Assembly: GCA_001414345.1 (NCBI GenBank)
Contig: LLCB01000079.1
Coordinates: forward strand, 62,001 to 126,000
Length of the DNA stretch: 64,000 bases
Direction: 5' to 3'
From: Hymenoscyphus infarciens
Lineage: Eukaryota; Ascomycota; Leotiomycetes; Helotiales; Helotiaceae
The translations under genes and the position numbers were made by a program. The notes beneath the pieces were generated by a model that was not told the DNA's origin, searched no databases, and worked only from the letters and a program-made list of their open reading frames with translations. Shown here piece by piece: positions 47,164 through 57,948 of this stretch. Each line of letters opens with the position of its first letter. Position 1 is the first letter of the stretch.

Positions 47164-47934
47164 TCACCTACCATCGTCCCTCCCCCTAGCCAGCAAAATC
47201 ACCTCTTCCGAATCCTCATACCCCAACTCCCTCGCCCTCTCCGCCAAAGACTTCCTCCCCACATTCTCGTCCCTTCCCCCCTCCCAAATCTCCGCAACCC
47301 CCATATCCTCATCCCACCACTTCCTAAAAACCCTCAAAACTGCCGCCCTCTCCTCTCCCATCCTCTTCCCCGGCCCCGTCTTCATCAACCCCACAAGCTT
47401 CAATAGCTTAATCTCAAAGAGATCAACGCTATCCTGCATCTCCTCACCCTTCCTCTTCGCCCCGCCAAAAGTAAACACCCTCCCAATCCCAACCGCGCCC
47501 ATCCCATCCAATCGATCCGCATCTTGTACAGCCCCAAGTTCCGGGTATTTGGCCACTAACGCTCTATTCTTGGCGTAATCCTTGATTTCGGCGCTGTAAG
47601 AGACGGCGGCGCAGATTTCTTGGATCTTGCTCGCTAGTTCCTTGGAGGCGCCGTGGGAGAGGAGGAGCGATTGGATCATTGTGTTTGCGTCTTCTGAGGA
47701 TTGGTCGGGTGCGCGGTATTTTCTGTCGCCGATGTCGTGGAGGAGGCCCGCAAGTGTGATGGTGTCCAGGTCCATGACTGGAGGGTTGGGAAGGGTGAGG
47801 AGTTCTTGGTGGATCTTGTGGGACATGCCTACGACTCTTCTGATGTGGGAGTAGTCGTGGGAGGCGTCGTAATTGGACATGAAGATTTTGACGTGGGCCG
47901 TTATGGTCTGGATGAGGGTTGAGGTGTTTGCCAT
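47164..47934 (-). CDS. HD-domain metal-dependent phosphohydrolase
   Basis: Intronless, 256 aa. The HD superfamily pattern is complete: HDYSHIRRV (first His), GLLHDIGDRKY (HD pair) and DADRLDGMGAVGIGR (final Asp). This is the YedJ/uncharacterised HD subgroup, whose members hydrolyse phosphate esters or nucleotides with a divalent metal; the substrate is unknown. There is no signal peptide or membrane part, so it is probably cytosolic. The codon choice on the reading strand is C-rich at third positions in the left half of the gene. The C terminus is charged and ends LLARGRDDGR. The start fits the length of family members. Confidence 0.87.
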   Translation of the reverse strand: MANTSTLIQTITAHVKIFMSNYDASHDYSHIRRVVGMSHKIHQELLTLPNPPVMDLDTITLAGLLHDIGDRKYRAPDQSSEDANTMIQSLLLSHGASKELASKIQEICAAVSYSAEIKDYAKNRALVAKYPELGAVQDADRLDGMGAVGIGRVFTFGGAKRKGEEMQDSVDLFEIKLLKLVGLMKTGPGKRMGEERAAVLRVFRKWWDEDMGVAEIWEGGRDENVGRKSLAERARELGYEDSEEVILLARGRDDGR

Positions 47935-49813
47935 TTTTGCGACTTTTGGTTTGGGAAGTGAGTTTAGAGTTTCGGAAGTTGGAAGGAAATGTTATGTTGG
48001 TGGTGAGAGGAGGAGGAGGTTGGTGGGGTTAAGAGTGTCTTGAAGTTTGGAAAGTCAAGAGTCAGGCTGTGCTGTCTCTTTTTTTCTCTCAAGTCGTTTG
48101 AGGGTGAGTCTTGACTTCAGGTAGATTCGGAAAGTAATGCAACCTGGAATGGTTATATTGTATCGAAGAAATGAGAGTAGAAATGACTCACCGGCATATG
48201 ATCACCTCATGTGAGGTAGGAAGTAAACAAAAGAGTTGCTTGATCCGAAGTCGCTTGACCTTTATTTGGATTTCTTGTTTGCTCTCAAAATCTTCTCCCG
48301 GGAACGCGATTCTACGTGTTGAGTTTTGTTCGCTTGAACCCGTACATCGACGCGAGAACACGAGACCTGCGTTTTGCCCAGGTCTTCTATGCGAAAGGGA
48401 ATTCCGATTGCAAGTTTGAGGAGAATTGCAAATTTGACGAGAAAGGAAATTGAAAGGTGACTTGCTTGCTGCTCCTTCGAAATTGGATGTAGCATCATAT
48501 GGCTGCAATTGGAAGAGTCGAATAGAATTCTGGGGTAGTCAGAGGGAAGATCTCAAATGGAATTTAAATCATAAGAAAACTCGATGGGAGTAAAGGAGAG
48601 ATCTCGTCTGGTCAAGAATCAAGTACAGCAAGCAATAAGAAATGGGCCATGGCTTCAAATCTCAATTGATCACGTGAACCATCCAAGAGAAAATCCTCTC
48701 CTTTCCGCGTCGTCGTTCTCTCTTGAATTTAATACTCCCCCCCCTAATTAAATGTTATTTCTGACACCTAGGAACCTTAAAATCGTGCGGGTGTTGCACC
48801 AAAAAGAGAAAGAGGTTTAACGTTTATTTGGGAAAGTGTATGCACGAAATACAGAACCCTGACTCGCGGGCCAACCTATTTCCGCTGGTCCAGCCAAAAC
48901 TTCTCCCCCATAAGATTTTAGCTCCAAAGATTCCCCACAAGAAATCGGTAACTCGGTAATGCGGAAAAGGACGTAAGGAAACCAAAAGGATGGGAGTTTG
49001 TGAGTGCTGGCGTCTGGGGATGGAAAGGAAAGCTGGGGGAATGCAGGATGAGAATGCGGAGAAATGGCGTGTTGGTTGATTTATGGTGTGGAAAAAGTTT
49101 CCATGTGGTTGGTTAGTAGCGTGGTTTTCTTATTAGCTGTGCAGAGCGCTTGCTTCTCCTGGAAAGCTAAGAACTGGAGCTACCTAGGTAATTTGTTAAA
49201 GGAGAGACCTCTACCTAGGACTCTCGACCGATATTGGTGCGAGCATACTTACTGTGTCACTTGACAGCGGCAGGGAAAGCGGAATACTGGCTCTTATGTA
49301 TTTGTAATTGACTAGTACGAGTTTGACTTCTTTGGGAAAAGGACGAAAAGGATGGTCCGGAGAACAGGAAAACATATAATATGCCCTTAACCCCGAATTA
49401 AAAGGGATCTTCTTTGATATCGCCGAAGGGGTTCGGTGAACCTGGCGATTGTCCGCCGATCGCTTCTTGCTGTCCCGAGGCAAAGTGGGTCGCTTGTCGA
49501 CTTCGGCCGACTTTCCTCGAAAAAAGAGGACAAGATGTTGACTGCAAAAGAGAAGGGCAGCTGAACACAACATCTTTCGAGGCCACGATAGAACGAAGGC
49601 ATCACGACTAGAAGCTCCCGAGGTTCTACACACCGGAGGGAGGGGAGAGCAAGCCACAATTTTCGCTAGACATCTTGCTAGGAAGCAATGGACGGGATTT
49701 GGGCGTTGCGGGGTGGCGGTGGCGGTGGAACGGCAATTGGCTTTCACGATAGGCATGACGCCTCGGAAACTGCCCTCTCCACTGGTGGGTGTAATGCAGT
49801 GTACTGGGCTCGT

Positions 49814-49844
49814 AGTGCAGTGCAGTGCAGTGCAGCGCAGATAC
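49814..49844. repeat. (GTGCA)n pentamer repeat
   Basis: About five GTGCA/GTGCA-like units, ending in a GCGCA variant. Confidence 0.8.
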
Positions 49845-49911
49845 CGGGCTCACGGCGAGACAACTTTCTGCTCAGCCTCTGTGTCAACATTGCATTGTCG
49901 CGGAGAGCGGG

Positions 49912-49957
49912 GTTGTGGAGTTGTGGAGTTGTGGAGTGGAGTGGAGTGGAGTGCTGG
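49912..49957. repeat. GGAGTTGT and GGAGT tandem repeats
   Basis: Three TTGTGGAG units are followed by four TGGAG units, a nested pattern typical of slippage. Confidence 0.8.
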
Positions 49958-50434
49958 ACGAATGGGAAACTGGACTGGTCAACCACCAGCATCTGGTGGC
50001 GGATCTGAGCTGTGGAACTCGCTCTAGTTGCAAAGGCCTCATCTGCTCTGCCAGCTCTGAATGGCTCTGCATAGCTGGTAGCTGGTAGCTGGCTGGCCTC
50101 TTTAGGTGAATAGCTCCGATGCGTGAAGTGCCCTTGTTCAAGTGGTCCATACTCCATAGGCGTCCAGCAGTGTCCACTTGAGCAACCTTGAGAGGTTGTG
50201 AATAGCTAGACGTAGACTAGACTGGAGCACTCGGTTTAGGAGGAAGGACCGCCCGTACGAGTAACCCCTCCTTTGCCGAAACACTTCACCTCGAGTACTT
50301 AACTCCACCTTCCCCCCTTCCATTGTTCATTCAAGAACTTCATCTCTCCTCTCATCCCCACTCCTCCTCCTCCCTCTTCCATTTTCTTCCATCGCAAAAC
50401 CACCACCATCAAATCCTCCCTGCTAAACACCACA

Positions 50435-52083
50435 ATGACTTCAATTCAGCTCGCCACGCCATCTTCTGGCAAATACACACAACCAACTGGCCTGTAAGTT
50501 GCTCTTCCTTCCCACCGGCGGGGAAACGCGGGGATTCCAAATGTACCCCGCATTCTACTGCCTCGACCAATCTGCTGACGTTATATTCTTCACCCAGCTT
50601 CATCAACAACGAATGGGTCAAGGGTGTCGAGGGCAAGACCTTCGAGACCATCAATCCTTCCACTGAAGAAGTTATCTGCTCCGTCGCCGAAGCCACCGAG
50701 AAGGATGTTGATATCGCTGTTGCCGCAGCCCGCAAGGCCTTCGAGGGTTCATGGCGAAAGGAGACACCTGAGAACCGAGGCAAACTGCTGGTCAACCTCG
50801 CAAATCTTATTGAGAAGAACGCCGACCTCATTGCTGCTGTCGAATCACTCGACAATGGCAAGTCGCTCGCTATGGCAAAGGGGGATGTTGCTGCTGTCTC
50901 GGGCTGCTTAAGATACTATGGTGGTTGGGCCGATAAGATTGAGGGCAAGGTTATCGACACAAACAACGAGACCTTTGCATACACGAGACAGGAACCAGTA
51001 AGTCGCCTCCGGAAGGGATCACATTATGATCATATCTAACAACTTCTGCAGATTGGTGTTTGCGGTCAAATTATCCCATGGAACTTCCCAATGCTCATGT
51101 GGGCATGGAAGATTGGTCCAGCTGTTGCCACCGGTAACACTGTGGTCCTCAAGTCCGCTGAACAAACTCCTCTCTCTGCGCTGGTAGCAGCAAGCTTCAT
51201 TGAAGAGGCTGGTTTCCCGCCAGGAGTCATCAACATTATTTCCGGCTTCGGAAAGATTGCCGGTGCTGCTCTCTCATCCCACATGGATGTTGACAAGATT
51301 GCTTTCACCGGGTCCACCCCAGTTGGTCGTCAAATCATGAAGGCTGCTGCTGGATCCAACCTGAAGAAGGTTACTCTTGAGCTTGGAGGCAAATCACCAA
51401 ATATTGTCTTCAACGATGCAGATATTGAGAACGCCATCTCGTGGGTCAACTTTGGTATCTTCTTCAACCACGGCCAATGCTGTTGTGCAGGTTCCCGTGT
51501 CTACGTGCAGTCAGGTATCTACGACAAGTTCGTCGAGCGATTCAAGGCTCGTGCTCTTGCCAACAAGGTTGGTGACCCATTCGCCCACGACACCTTCCAA
51601 GGTCCACAAGTTTCCCAACTCCAATACGACCGTATCATGGGATACATTGAGCACGGAAAGTCGGAGGGTGCCACCATTGTCACTGGTGGTGAGCGTCACG
51701 GAACCAAGGGATATTTCATTCAGCCAACCATTTTCTCGGATGTCACTGAGGACATGAAGATTATGCAAGAGGAGATCTTTGGTCCTGTCTGCTCCATTGC
51801 CAAGTTTGAGACTGAGGAGGAGATCATCAAGACTGGTAACAACAGCACCTACGGTCTTGCCGCTGCCGTCCACACCACCAACTTGAACACTGCCATCCGA
51901 GTTGCCAATCAAATCCGTGCCGGTACCGTCTGGGTCAACCAATACAACATGCTTCACCACCAGATTCCATTTGGAGGCTACAAGGAGTCGGGTATCGGAC
52001 GAGAGTTGGGCGAGGCAGCGTTGGCCAACTACACGCAAACCAAGAGTGTGTCGATTCGTTTGGGAGACGCTATCTTTGGTTAA
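50435..52083 (+). CDS. aldA: NAD(P)-dependent aldehyde dehydrogenase (AldA/ALDH1-2 type)
   Basis: Exons 50435-50493, 50598-50997 and 51052-52083 (introns 104 and 54 nt) give 496 aa, the normal size. Key sites: PWNFPMLM (oxyanion Asn), [10 protein letters not shown] (cofactor Lys), FTGSTPVG (dinucleotide), [11 protein letters not shown] (general-base Glu), [12 protein letters not shown] (catalytic Cys) and EEIFGPV (cofactor Glu). It oxidises aldehydes such as acetaldehyde to acids. The absence of a basic amphipathic presequence and the start [12 protein letters not shown] suggest a cytosolic enzyme like Aspergillus AldA, which is ethanol inducible; whether this gene is regulated that way is not visible here. 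The coding sequence shows strong codon preference for C in third positions, typical of a highly expressed gene. Confidence 0.93.
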
Positions 52084-53282
52084 AGGAACGACTTGCACGA
52101 TTTTGTAATTTGGGATGGTTTTCTGGGCCGGGAAACGGAAAGAAAATTTGTACTATGATTAGCTAGGTAGCCTTGCATTTACATACACCAAACGATAATT
52201 CCCCTGATATTTATCCTCGGTATGTGATGATGGCATTCTGGTGAGAGATATTCCAACCCTCGTCGCACTTGAAGTCGAGGGATCAAAGCTACCTCCCACT
52301 ACAACTCACACAGACCACAGAAAGGACTACAGCACCAGCATGGTGAGAAATTTGAGCCGTCTTTATATTTCCATACCTAGTGTGTTCAAAAAAGAATGGT
52401 GGGGGATGGGGTGTATGCGGGCAAGTGGAGTACGAGCTGGGGTTCTGAGCTCTCAAGATACGCTTCACGTACGAAAAGTAAAGGAAATCCAACAGAACAA
52501 TCGTATGCTACTCGTACATTTTCAGAGGTACCTGCGTTTACGTAGAAGGCTTGTATCTTCTTCTTTGTCTCCCTCTGGTGAGCTCTTTTCTGGTGGCCAG
52601 CCGTGCTAGCCACACCGATTATCCCTTGTCTAGGACGTGCAGAGGGCGTGCAGATGAGGGGTAGCTCTTAGGTTGGCTATAATCGATAGCTCGACAAGAG
52701 CTTATCCGCTTTCCCTCCCCTCTTCCTCCTTGGCTTCCTGAACGACATGCCCATTTCTTACTGTGCCCCCCTGGTTGGTGGGTGGAAAGATGCATCTTTT
52801 ATCGACTCGGCGCTTTGCATGCTTCCGGGTTAGTTACTCTTGCGCACCCAATTGTAAGCTGCCATCGCGTGATATGGTGCAGTTGGTGGTTGAGAGCGAG
52901 AGCTGTGAGTCGTTGGAGGGGATGCATGTTCGGGCTGGGCACACGGCAGAAATGGGTGCAGAATACGCCCAAGTCATCTTATGTCGTGCTATCGTATGTA
53001 GCTTTCTCTTGATAAAGATGGGAAGGGAAGAGTAACCTGGTCGTGCCGTCTTGTGTGCGATGGCTGGGCTGAGGGGGAGCGTCATACTGCTTTGTTCCGC
53101 CTTTTCACTTTCCCCATCTACTCGCTCTCTTCCGCTTTCTCTTTCTGCCCTTTTTTTGTTCGCCGCGCTCTTCTTACTCCGGGCTTCATTGAGAGAGTGA
53201 AGATTGACATCTTTCTTCGAGACGAAGGGAACTCGACCTCGTACTTCCCTCCATCTTGTTCTCTGGAATTGTGTTCCCAATC
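52084..53282. other. intergenic, 1.2 kb
   Basis: ALDH 3' region, then the promoter of the next gene with a CT-rich leader from 53.09 kb. The minus-strand open frame at 53280-52834 is basic and charged but matches no family, and I do not call it. Confidence 0.45.
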
Positions 53283-55409
53283 ATGTCTCCCCTCCTCCTC
53301 CTCACCATCCTCTCACTCTCTGTCATAGCAGCAGCAGCAGCAGCAGCAGCAAACACCACTCAAATCACCTGGGCAGCAGTAGTCTACAACTACCATGGCG
53401 AAAAGATTCCCTACTTCCATCCACCCCCAGAAAATCTCACTCCCACTGGAGCAAACCAACTTCATCGCGGGGGAGAAAGTATACGAACCAGATACTTGAA
53501 TGCCAATGGCTCAACAGCAGATAGTTTCCCCATCATGGGATTGTCGCCGGATAATATTGATAATACCCTCATTCAGGTCGTGAGTACCAATGATGAGTTT
53601 GTGAGTGCCAGTGCGCAGGCTTTTATGCAGGGCTTGTATCCTCCGAGGGCGAATGTCCCAGTCGTGGATGAGGAATCAATTATGGGGACGGGTGATTTGG
53701 TGCAGTACCCACTGAATGGGTATCAATATCCTAACATTGAGACTCTGGGAAGTTTGGACTTTAATAAGATTTGGTGAGTTCTTTCTCGGTTGATTGCTGG
53801 TGGCGTTACCACGCTACTTTTTTCGATTTCACCCCAATTGCAGATGAGGACATCCTGGTGGCTCTTCCATTAGTGATTGGCATTTCGTACGAATACCTAC
53901 GCGAAAGTGTTCTAGACGAGAGCAATTTCGCATCCTTTGCCTTCCTTTAAGCTGGCTATTCATGTTTCATTTCCAGGAAGCTAACTATACCTCTCAGGAT
54001 TGCCGGTCATGAAGGTTGTCCCAATTATGCAATCAGCGGCGTGAAAGCCCTCAGCAACCAAGCCTTCACAAGCCAAATGACGGCAAATCAAGGATTCTAT
54101 CAAAGCATGGCGGAGACCGTCTTCCCCAAGCTCGACGAGAACATCATCAACTACGGAAACGCCTTTGACATATACGAATACGCGTTATATGAATACAACC
54201 GCAACAAAACCGTCTACAACGCCCTCAACGACACCAACAACCTTGTGAAATTGCGAAATCTAGCTTCAGCTCAACAGTGGTATTTGAATACCGCAGCTGG
54301 AGGCAATTCCATTAACTCCATTGCCGGACAATCCCTCGCTGCAAAGATTCTTCAGCAATTAACTCGGAATGTTGTCTCGCAGGGGAAAACGAGTAAGCTT
54401 ACAGTTATGTTTGGATCTTTCCAACCCTTTTTGTCCTTCTTCTCGCTTTCGAGTCTGAGTTCTGGTCATTCCTCGGCTAGTTTTGTGTCGTTGCCTCAGT
54501 ATGGTTCTGCCATGTCTTTTGAACTCTTCTCCTATTCTACGGGCGAGGAGGGAAGCACTTATCCTGCGTTCCCAAGCACGGAGAACCTTTTCGTGAGATT
54601 TCTTTTCAGGAATGGAACGGATGCGGATGCGTCCCTGAAAGCTTTCCCGCTTTTTGGACTGGGGAATAGCGAGACTGAGATGAGTTGGAAGGATTTCGTT
54701 AATGGGCTTGCGGAGTTTGCTATTGATGATGGTATGTTTTCCCCATCTCTTCCTCTTCAACCCTTGAAAGTGTTGCATGGGCTTGGTTTTGCGAATCTGA
54801 GATTTGGAGACTTGACTAACCAACCACGTTTCTTCAGTCGAAAACTGGTGCACCACCTGCTCAGCATCCACCCTCTTCTGCGAAGCCATGACCTCAAACA
54901 TCACACCCATCACCACCCTCCCCCTCGGCCAATCCTCACAATCCAAATCCCTGTCCCCCGCAATCGCAGGAATAGTCGGCGCAACGGTAACGCTCGCCCT
55001 CCTCATTATCGGGGTCCTCGCCCTGGCATTCTTCGGCTTCCGCATCGACAGACGCGAGAAGCAAAATCCTTCTGCTCGAAATGGCGATTTGGGAGTTTTG
55101 AAGAGAAGTGGGAGTGGTGGATTCAAAGGTGCTGAGAAATTGGCGAGCGATACTGATTTGACAATCAAGAAGGGAGGGGCGGGGGCGAGTGTGGTTAGAC
55201 ATGAGAGGGTTGGGAGTTGGGAGTTGAAGGATAGTCCTAGTAGCGAGTGGAGTGCGGGGAGTCTTGATAAGGAGATTGAAGCTGGACGAACGGGGACGGA
55301 TAGGAAGGAGAGGGTTGTTAGTACGGCGGATTATGGGAGGAAGAGTGAGGATGGGATTGGGGCTGTGAATCCTTTTGGGGATCCAGTGAAGCCTGTTGAT
55401 CATGTTTGA
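53283..55409 (+). CDS. membrane-anchored histidine acid phosphatase-like protein with degenerate active site
   Basis: Exons 53283-53773, 53998-54731 and 54838-55409 (introns 224 and 106 nt) give 598 aa. An N-terminal signal peptide (MSPLLLLTILSLSVI plus a poly-Ala run coded by a GCA repeat) leads to an ectodomain of the histidine acid phosphatase family: ITWAAVVYNYHGEKIPYF replaces the usual RHGxRxP; LTPTGANQL, then RTRYL, follow as in the family. The C-terminal catalytic HD pair is replaced: GSFQPFLSFFSL sits where GHDTT..LL.ALG is expected. Cys residues near 413-424 (WCTTCSASTLFC) could form disulfides. One transmembrane helix is at about 450-475 (AIAGIVGATVTLALLIIGVLALAFF), followed by a cytosolic tail of about 120 residues, Ser/Gly/Lys rich. 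Whether it still acts as a phosphatase is doubtful; it may be a surface receptor or scaffold. Confidence 0.8.
53327..53352 (+). repeat. (GCA)n microsatellite coding poly-Ala in a signal peptide
   Basis: About eight GCA codons in a row within the signal peptide of the phosphatase-like gene, a site where slippage would change the length of the hydrophobic core. Confidence 0.85.
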
Positions 55410-56330
55410 GCTGTGTCTATTGAGACGAGATGAGGTTTCCTTCTTTTTAATTCGGATTTGGAGGTTTCTTTTGGGTGATGGTTTTGGTTTTTGGTTTATA
55501 CGATGATACCCTTCTCGAGTCTCTCACTATCCTCACATTATGTCGCTGTTTTCCTGGTTGATATTCCGGCCATCCTTTCTGGGCAGAAGTTCTAGATGGC
55601 TGTTGGTGTTCTGGGCTGTTGAACGATGGAGTCTTAGTTGATAATGATTTAAGGATAATGAATAGTGGTTCTTAAACTGTATTGTCCTTTTCGCTTAACA
55701 GAATCATGTGGTCAATTTTCTGCTGTGCCATCAGTGAGTCTCTGAAGAAGACACGGGGGCCCTTCGTCAGTACATTGGTTTAGGCATAGCAGGTTAAGGT
55801 TGTTGGACTTAGCCCCGTGGCCACTTTCGCTCCCAGCAGCTACCTTTACTATAATTCTTAAACAAATCCCAGCACCTTGCTTCCTAAAAAGCGAACACAT
55901 TCCAACAACCCATCGTTCTAAAACGAGTTTAAACTTAACTCTAACACTTGCCGTCCACCGCCACGGAAACCCCGCAACCCGCAACCCCCAAGACAAGAAA
56001 AAAGGGACTAAGGATTTGAAAAGCAACGGTCGCCCTGGAGAAAATTTGCAGCGTTATCGTCGAAGGGAAGGGCTCGTTAAGCCCGGGGATCTTCCTTCCT
56101 AAAAATCGAGCGACACAATGGCTCCCAACTACCTATCTCTCGGAAGAAATTCAAGAAGGTCTCCTAGTAGAACTAAAGACCTGATATAAGATGTGTGCGT
56201 AGACATATATATACACAGCCAAAGCCTCACTTCTCTCCAATCACTCTCGTGAGGCGTTGTCCAGTCCGCGAGACCGAGTTAGAGGGTACCTTCGCTCCAA
56301 CATGGGGTCATCCCTCCTTTTAAAAATCAC

Positions 56331-56353
56331 TACCTACCTACCTATCTACCTAA
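56331..56353. repeat. CTAC tetramer run
   Basis: Five (CTAC)-like units with one CTATC variant, ending in CTAACCC. Confidence 0.6.
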
Positions 56354-56639
56354 CCCTCCATCGAGTTACAAAGTTTTCAAGAGATATACTGCCCTGGGGA
56401 ACGCTATTTAAGCTAGCTACAGCTACATCCTCTAGCTGGAATGGTGTAGAATGATGCCTCATGTGACTTCACCTATGACTCGGGCTCGCGCTGCGTGAGG
56501 AGAAGCTTTTTGCATGGGGAATGCTTCTACGAGCTCCTTGGAGATATTTGTACGGGGTATAGTGGTTATTGCCTACACGTGGCTGTTAGGTTTAGGTTTC
56601 TCGAGTGGGTGATCGTGATGTAGGTTTAATAGAGGAAAG

Positions 56640-57278
56640 GAAGACTTGTCAAATTACACTGTCTCTACGAAAGTAAGATAAGTATCTAGAACACTCCCTC
56701 GGTGTGTCTAGTATACTCTAACAAGGGTTTTTATCCCTTCAAGTAAGCTAGCTAGGATTAAAGAGTGGAATTCAAGAAAGCGGAGTAGAGACTCTAGGCG
56801 CTAGCTAGCTTTATAGTTTTAAGTGTTTTAAGAGGCTATAGAGGTCTATAAATAGAAATAGCTATTCTTCTACGTGTCCTCTTTTAAAGAATAGTTAGTA
56901 CTTTTAGTCTTTAGGAATAGCCTTATATTATACAATTACCTGATTACTCTCTTTTTTTCTCGCTATTCCTCTACTTCTACGAGGTTACTTCTTTTAAAAG
57001 AATAAGCAACGAAATTAGACGTTTTAGGCGAAGTTTACTACTTCGCGCGCCCGCACCTATATACGCGTCTATAGGTAAGCCTTTAAATTCCTTACCTTCG
57101 AAGTAACTTGGAAGAATCGATCTACTTTAAAGAGAGAGAAGAGGAAGAGAGGGTAGAGAGCGAGAGAAAGCGTAAAATTTAAAATTTAAATTTTTCTTTT
57201 TTTTAAAAAAGTCTAAGCTTTATCGATTATAAGCCCTTTAGAATATTATTACTTTTTAATACTAATCCCTACTTAAAA
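56640..57278. repeat. RIP-like AT-rich decayed DNA
   Basis: TA-rich, poor in CA/TG by eye, with stops in all six frames. Short repeated blocks (CTTTTAAA, AGAATAG, TAGAGG) point to a decayed transposon. No domain can be read. Confidence 0.5.
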
Positions 57279-57366
57279 CTTCCTTATAACTTCCTTATAA
57301 CTTCCTTATAACTTCCTTATAACTTCCTTATAACTTCCTTATAACTTCCTTATAACTTCCTTATAA
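57279..57366. repeat. perfect 11-bp tandem array, 8 copies
   Basis: Eight identical head-to-tail copies of CTTCCTTATAA span exactly 88 nt. The array is flanked on the right by ACCCCCTAACAAGG and lies at the edge of a RIP-like block. Confidence 0.97.
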
Positions 57367-57659
57367 ACCCCCTAACAAGGGCCTCGATTAGGCTATATTC
57401 CATGTAGTACAGAACACCCACGACAAGGGGGGCGCTTTGCTTTCGTAGGGATGTGTTCTTTGTAAAGAGAATCTTGGCAAAGTCTGCCGGCCTGTTGGGT
57501 TTGCTAATATCATGGATCTTGTATTTCAGGGCTTTGGCCTAGCTTTTTATTTGTCGGAGTTTGATATTTTGGGGCTGAACTGCTTCGGTGAAATGTAGGT
57601 GGTAACTTCGGTTGCCTACTGTGCCTAGTTTTTTGAGAGCTGTATACATTGCTGTACTA

Positions 57660-57664
57660 CTGGT
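57660..57664 (+). repeat. left target site duplication CTGGT
   Basis: Five bases immediately left of the inverted-repeat element and repeated immediately right of it at 57949-57953. Confidence 0.7.
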
Positions 57665-57948
57665 CTCGCGGTGGACACGGAAACTGGCACCATTTCTTAT
57701 GCTTAGCTTAGCAAGCTAATAACACCAAAACACGTACTTTTATATTTATTTATATATAAATTTATATATATTCTAATGTCCTATTATTTGACCATCTACA
57801 TCTATGCAGTCTTATAGTCTTTGTCTTTAGCCATAATAGTAAGGAATGTATGTAAAAGGGTCTGAAAAAGGGGGTGTTTCCAAGTTCGGCTGAACCTCGG
57901 GCTAAGCCAAGCATAAGAAATGGTGCCAGTTTCCGTGTCCACCGCGAG
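57665..57948. mobile_element. 284-bp MITE-like element with 48-bp terminal inverted repeats
   Basis: The left arm at 57665-57712 starts CTCGCGGTGGACACGGAAAC. The right arm at 57901-57948 is its reverse complement, with one mismatch over 48 bp (A in the left arm, G in the reverse-complemented right arm). CTGGT occurs directly outside both ends (57660-57664 and 57949-57953), a probable 5-bp target site duplication. The 188-bp interior is AT-rich and has no coding capacity. These are the marks of a non-autonomous DNA transposon. The family is not identified. Confidence 0.85.

Larger units (their letters stand above)
47935..50434. other. 2.5 kb gene-free region and aldehyde dehydrogenase promoter
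   Basis: No gene is supported; overlapping open frames near 49.2-50.2 kb on both strands are mutual shadows without motifs. Short tandem repeats lie at 49.81-49.84 and 49.91-49.96 kb. The final 130 nt (CTCCTCCTCC, CCACCACC) are a typical leader. Confidence 0.45.

Noticed and set aside
52834..53280. 148-codon basic open frame on the minus strand
   Set aside because: Lies over the leader of the phosphatase-like gene on the opposite strand and has no recognisable motif.
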